In this document: in pieces, positions 61,778-64,000 of the stretch
How positions within the stretch are numbered: the first letter of the stretch is position 1
How the letters are laid out: each line of letters opens with the position of its first letter
NCBI RefSeq assembly: GCF_000165425.1
Contig: NW_001799177.1
Coordinates: 758,347 to 822,346 of the forward strand
DNA length: 64,000 nt
Direction: 5' to 3'
Source: Paramecium tetraurelia
Lineage: Eukaryota; Ciliophora; Oligohymenophorea; Peniculida; Parameciidae
The notes under the pieces: model-generated
What the model was told of the DNA's origin: nothing
The model's input: the letters and a program-made list of their open reading frames with translations, nothing else
Databases searched by the model: none
Made by a program: the position numbers and the translations under genes

Positions 61778-62555
61778 TCAAGAAGACTCTTTCATTTCAT
61801 TTATCATTTCAACCATCGACGAAGAAGATATTGATAAATTTTGACTTAATGGTGTATGAATTTTATAATTTGTTTGTGAATTCTAAAAATACTGATGGAT
61901 GCCATACCTCCAATTATTCAAAGATTGATTAAATTTATTTCATTGCAGTAGTCAGAAACGGTTGTTTCGGTGTTCTCAAATCCTATCTCCACAGATCTAT
62001 TTAATTATTTTTCTCATTGATTATTATCTAGAATTAATTGTTATCAATTGTTAGTTTTTTTATTTATTGATTCTTGCTATCCAAATCTAATTCAATTTCC
62101 CTTACTCTATTTCTATATGCTTCTAATTATAAATTCTGTTGATTTATTTAATGATTTAATTAATCAATGATGCTAGTTGCATTATTTTCAATCCCATAAA
62201 TCCTTTCCAATTCTTATTCGAGGGTAACAATCCTTTGATTTAAGGTTTCCTTCAATTACATGTATTTGGATTTCCAATCCTCCTGACTCATATTATTCAT
62301 TATTATTGATGAACTTCTACCCTTAGGCACTTTTTGATTGCGAGGTGCATTTACATTCTTTTTTTGGACATTTTCGAACAAATTTGGAACTGATCTGTTC
62401 TCATTACTATTCACAAAATTCAAGAGTTGATTATCAACTTGATTTGAGTTCTTTCGAGTTATGTTCTGTTTTGGAGATAATGAGGTACAAGATCTCTAAA
62501 TTTATGTGCATTTTTCCTTTTTGAAATACTTGCTCAAACCCTTGAGGGATTGCAT
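61778..62555 (-). CDS. Coiled-coil hypothetical protein
   Basis: Protein of 250 residues. A basic Ser/Asn-rich head (residues 1-100, start MQSLKGLSKYFKKEKCT) leads into a coiled coil at about 105-200 (MQLKETLNQRIVTLEQELER, NRVREIELDLDSKNQ). The tail is Ser-rich, ending MVEMINEMKESS. One 25-nt intron (61883-61907) is required to reach it. No family recognised. Confidence 0.7.
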
Positions 62556-62638
62556 AATCGAGATCGGAATAACATTTGTATTCTAATTAATCTACTACAA
62601 TTAAACTCTATGTTGCATTCGTTAAATAATTATATAAC

Positions 62639-63098
62639 TCAATTTTAATAATTCTCTGCATACTCTTTAACATACATTCTCATCTACGCCAATCCATATG
62701 ACAATCCCATTATACAACAAACTCCCTACACTACCTACTTATATTTCAGTATCTTCAACATTTAATTACTGATCTCAGTACTTCTGGCATACTTGAAATC
62801 TGCTCTCTTTATGCTATCTGCAATATTCAATGCCTCTTTCTCCATTCTCTGGATTCCCGATTTCTCCATGTCTTTTACTATCGAATTCACTAAGTAAATT
62901 CCCAATAATCCATATGCCGTTGTGCTTAATCCCAAATACAAAAATAGTCTAATCTTAATTGCATTCTTCTTTTCATTCCCCAATTCATTACTCTTCCATT
63001 TTTCCAATAAACTTTTAACTATAAACTCACACTTACACTTTTTCCTACTCGGTCATCGGAGCCAAATAATCAGATGGTTATGGGAAGATCTTATTCAT
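62639..63098 (-). CDS. Small two-span membrane protein
   Basis: Protein of 144 residues. The first exon reads MNKIFPQPSDYLAPMTEQEK. A 25-nt intron (63012-63036, GTAAGT...AAAAG) then joins to VLLEKWKSNELGNEKKN. Hydrophobic segments are LFLYLGLSTTAYGLLGIYLV (about 50-70) and VVQGVCCIMGLSYGL (about 115-130), with a charged helix between. The intron ends AAG although a TAG occurs seven bases earlier; only the AAG end gives an open frame with a start codon. It could be a small mitochondrial or ER protein. The start codon is 26 bp from that of the divergent gene at 63125. Confidence 0.7.
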
Positions 63099-63124
63099 GT
63101 ATATATATTTAATTATAAATAATA
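63099..63124. promoter_or_regulatory. 26-bp divergent intergenic region
   Basis: Only 26 bp (AT-only apart from one C or G) separate the start codons of two divergent genes, so both 5' untranslated regions and any core promoter must overlap coding sequence. The boundary is inferred from the gene models, not from a recognised motif. Confidence 0.45.
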
Positions 63125-63580
63125 ATGGCAGATCAAAGAAATAGATCACCTGAAGATCTAATCTATTTTTTTTAATAGAATTACTTACACCAAATGCGTC
63201 GAAAAACACACTAAACCATACTATAAGTTGAAATTCAATAATCCAAATTTAACAAATCCCATTCTACACACATCCCATAACCAATTGCTTCAGCCTAGAA
63301 TCTATTTGATGCATATATCAAGGAAAGATAATAAAAACGTGAAATCAATCAAATACCAAAACCTTAAAGCAAATCATCCAAATACTTGAATTAGATTCTT
63401 ATTAACAACCAATCCATTATAAAAAGAAATCGTTTTGCTTCTAGATAACAACAACCAGACAAGAGTATTGAATAGATAATCTCACGTAAAAAGAGTGTAA
63501 ATTTAACAATTTCTGATTCAAATTAAAAAAGAACAATAGGTAGAATTTTATCGTAAATAGAGAGAAGAGTGATTGGCTGA
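63125..63580 (+). CDS. Basic Gln-rich hypothetical protein
   Basis: Frame of 151 residues, start MADQRNRSPEDLIYFFQQNY, ending in TGA. It is Gln-, Lys- and Arg-rich throughout (KERQQKREINQIPKPQSKSS) with no hydrophobic segment. A 21-nt GTAGAA...AAATAG stretch near 63541 could be an intron without changing frame. No family recognised. Confidence 0.55.
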
Positions 63581-64000
63581 TAAGACCAGGCAAAGTTCAT
63601 GTAGATCGCAAATAAATCAAATAATTAAGACATGAAACTATATTTAGAGAAACCTTTAATCGTTTAAATGGATGGTAGATAGATAATGACAATGATACTG
63701 AATTCTGATCTTTATTATATCTTTTTACGATATTTTAATAGAACCCTGTTCTATATAACAAAATTTATGAGAAGTTTCATTAAATTTATAAATATTTTAA
63801 TCCATAAGTTTATAACAAGTATTTTTAACTTATTTAGAATTTGTGCATAGTTTATAAAATATAGGGTATAAATTGTTATCAAATACCATAATTTCAACAT
63901 TATTTATACTTAAATATCGATTATATAAGGGATAGTCAATTAGAACAATGGTAAAAGGCCACAAAAATGTCTTTATCAGAAACAGTTATTATTAAAATTA
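63581..64000. other. AT-rich stretch without recognised gene
   Basis: No convincing frame, RNA gene or repeat. It may be the 3' flank of the preceding gene plus the start of a gene beyond the window. Confidence 0.4.

Noticed and set aside
1-64000. Germline-limited (IES) insertions or a mobile element
   Set aside because: Gene frames run through without TA-bounded interruptions that I could recognise, and no transposase-like protein or terminal inverted repeat was seen.
1-64000. A prokaryotic or viral accessory system
   Set aside because: Genes have tiny introns and the ciliate code, and the recognisable products are ordinary eukaryotic families; there are no operons or CRISPR-like repeats.

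Overview
The window is almost certainly Paramecium macronuclear DNA. Genes read correctly only when TAA and TAG are glutamine and TGA is the sole stop. About 64 inferred introns are tiny (mostly 20-29 nt, usually starting GTA and ending AG). The DNA is very AT-rich, spacers are tens to a few hundred bases, and genes lie densely on both strands. One run of Ns (17359-17420) interrupts a gene. All gene models were built by hand from frame continuity, splice signals and remembered protein families; no search was run.

Layout. 1-11.4 kb: VPS26C (retriever) tail, two unknown proteins, a DyP-type haem peroxidase, and a 2,476-residue guanylyl cyclase with a P4-ATPase-like front half. 11.6-21.1 kb: ribosomal protein eL36, two unknown genes, an active ULK-like kinase, a small protein, Fcf2 (rRNA processing), a coiled-coil RING protein, a small basic protein and a CHCH-like protein. 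21.3-27.4 kb: Pumilio-repeat RNA-binding protein, a probable nuclear protein, a ULK-like pseudokinase, a small basic protein and a TBC Rab-GAP. 28.1-37.4 kb: an inositol-trisphosphate-receptor-type calcium-release channel of about 3,050 residues. 37.5-53.7 kb: Gln-rich and coiled-coil proteins, an ankyrin protein, a START-domain protein, a probable mitochondrial membrane protein, a tail-anchored His-rich protein and LSM2. 54.7-63.6 kb: a small zinc-motif coiled-coil protein, a giant coiled-coil protein, the ciliary protein CFAP96, and several small coiled-coil or membrane proteins.

The genes do not form an operon or pathway; this is ordinary eukaryotic gene packing, with some tightly divergent pairs (26 bp between start codons near 63.1 kb). 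Themes that recur are calcium/cyclic-nucleotide signalling (cyclase, IP3R-like channel), membrane traffic (VPS26C, TBC, ULK-like kinases), RNA metabolism (eL36, Fcf2, PUF, LSM2) and cilia/cytoskeleton (CFAP96, coiled coils). The most notable observations are about decoding: roughly one fifth of inferred introns end in AAG rather than TAG/CAG, two convincing genes carry an in-frame TGA (one exactly at a glutamine I recall as conserved in Fcf2), a long coiled-coil gene has a one-base shift in an A-run, and a trinucleotide microsatellite is read as pure polyglutamine through TAA/TAG. No new mobile element, CRISPR array, rRNA or tRNA gene was recognised. Three stretches (27.4-28.1, 41.6-43.3 and 53.7-54.7 kb) could not be resolved into gene models.
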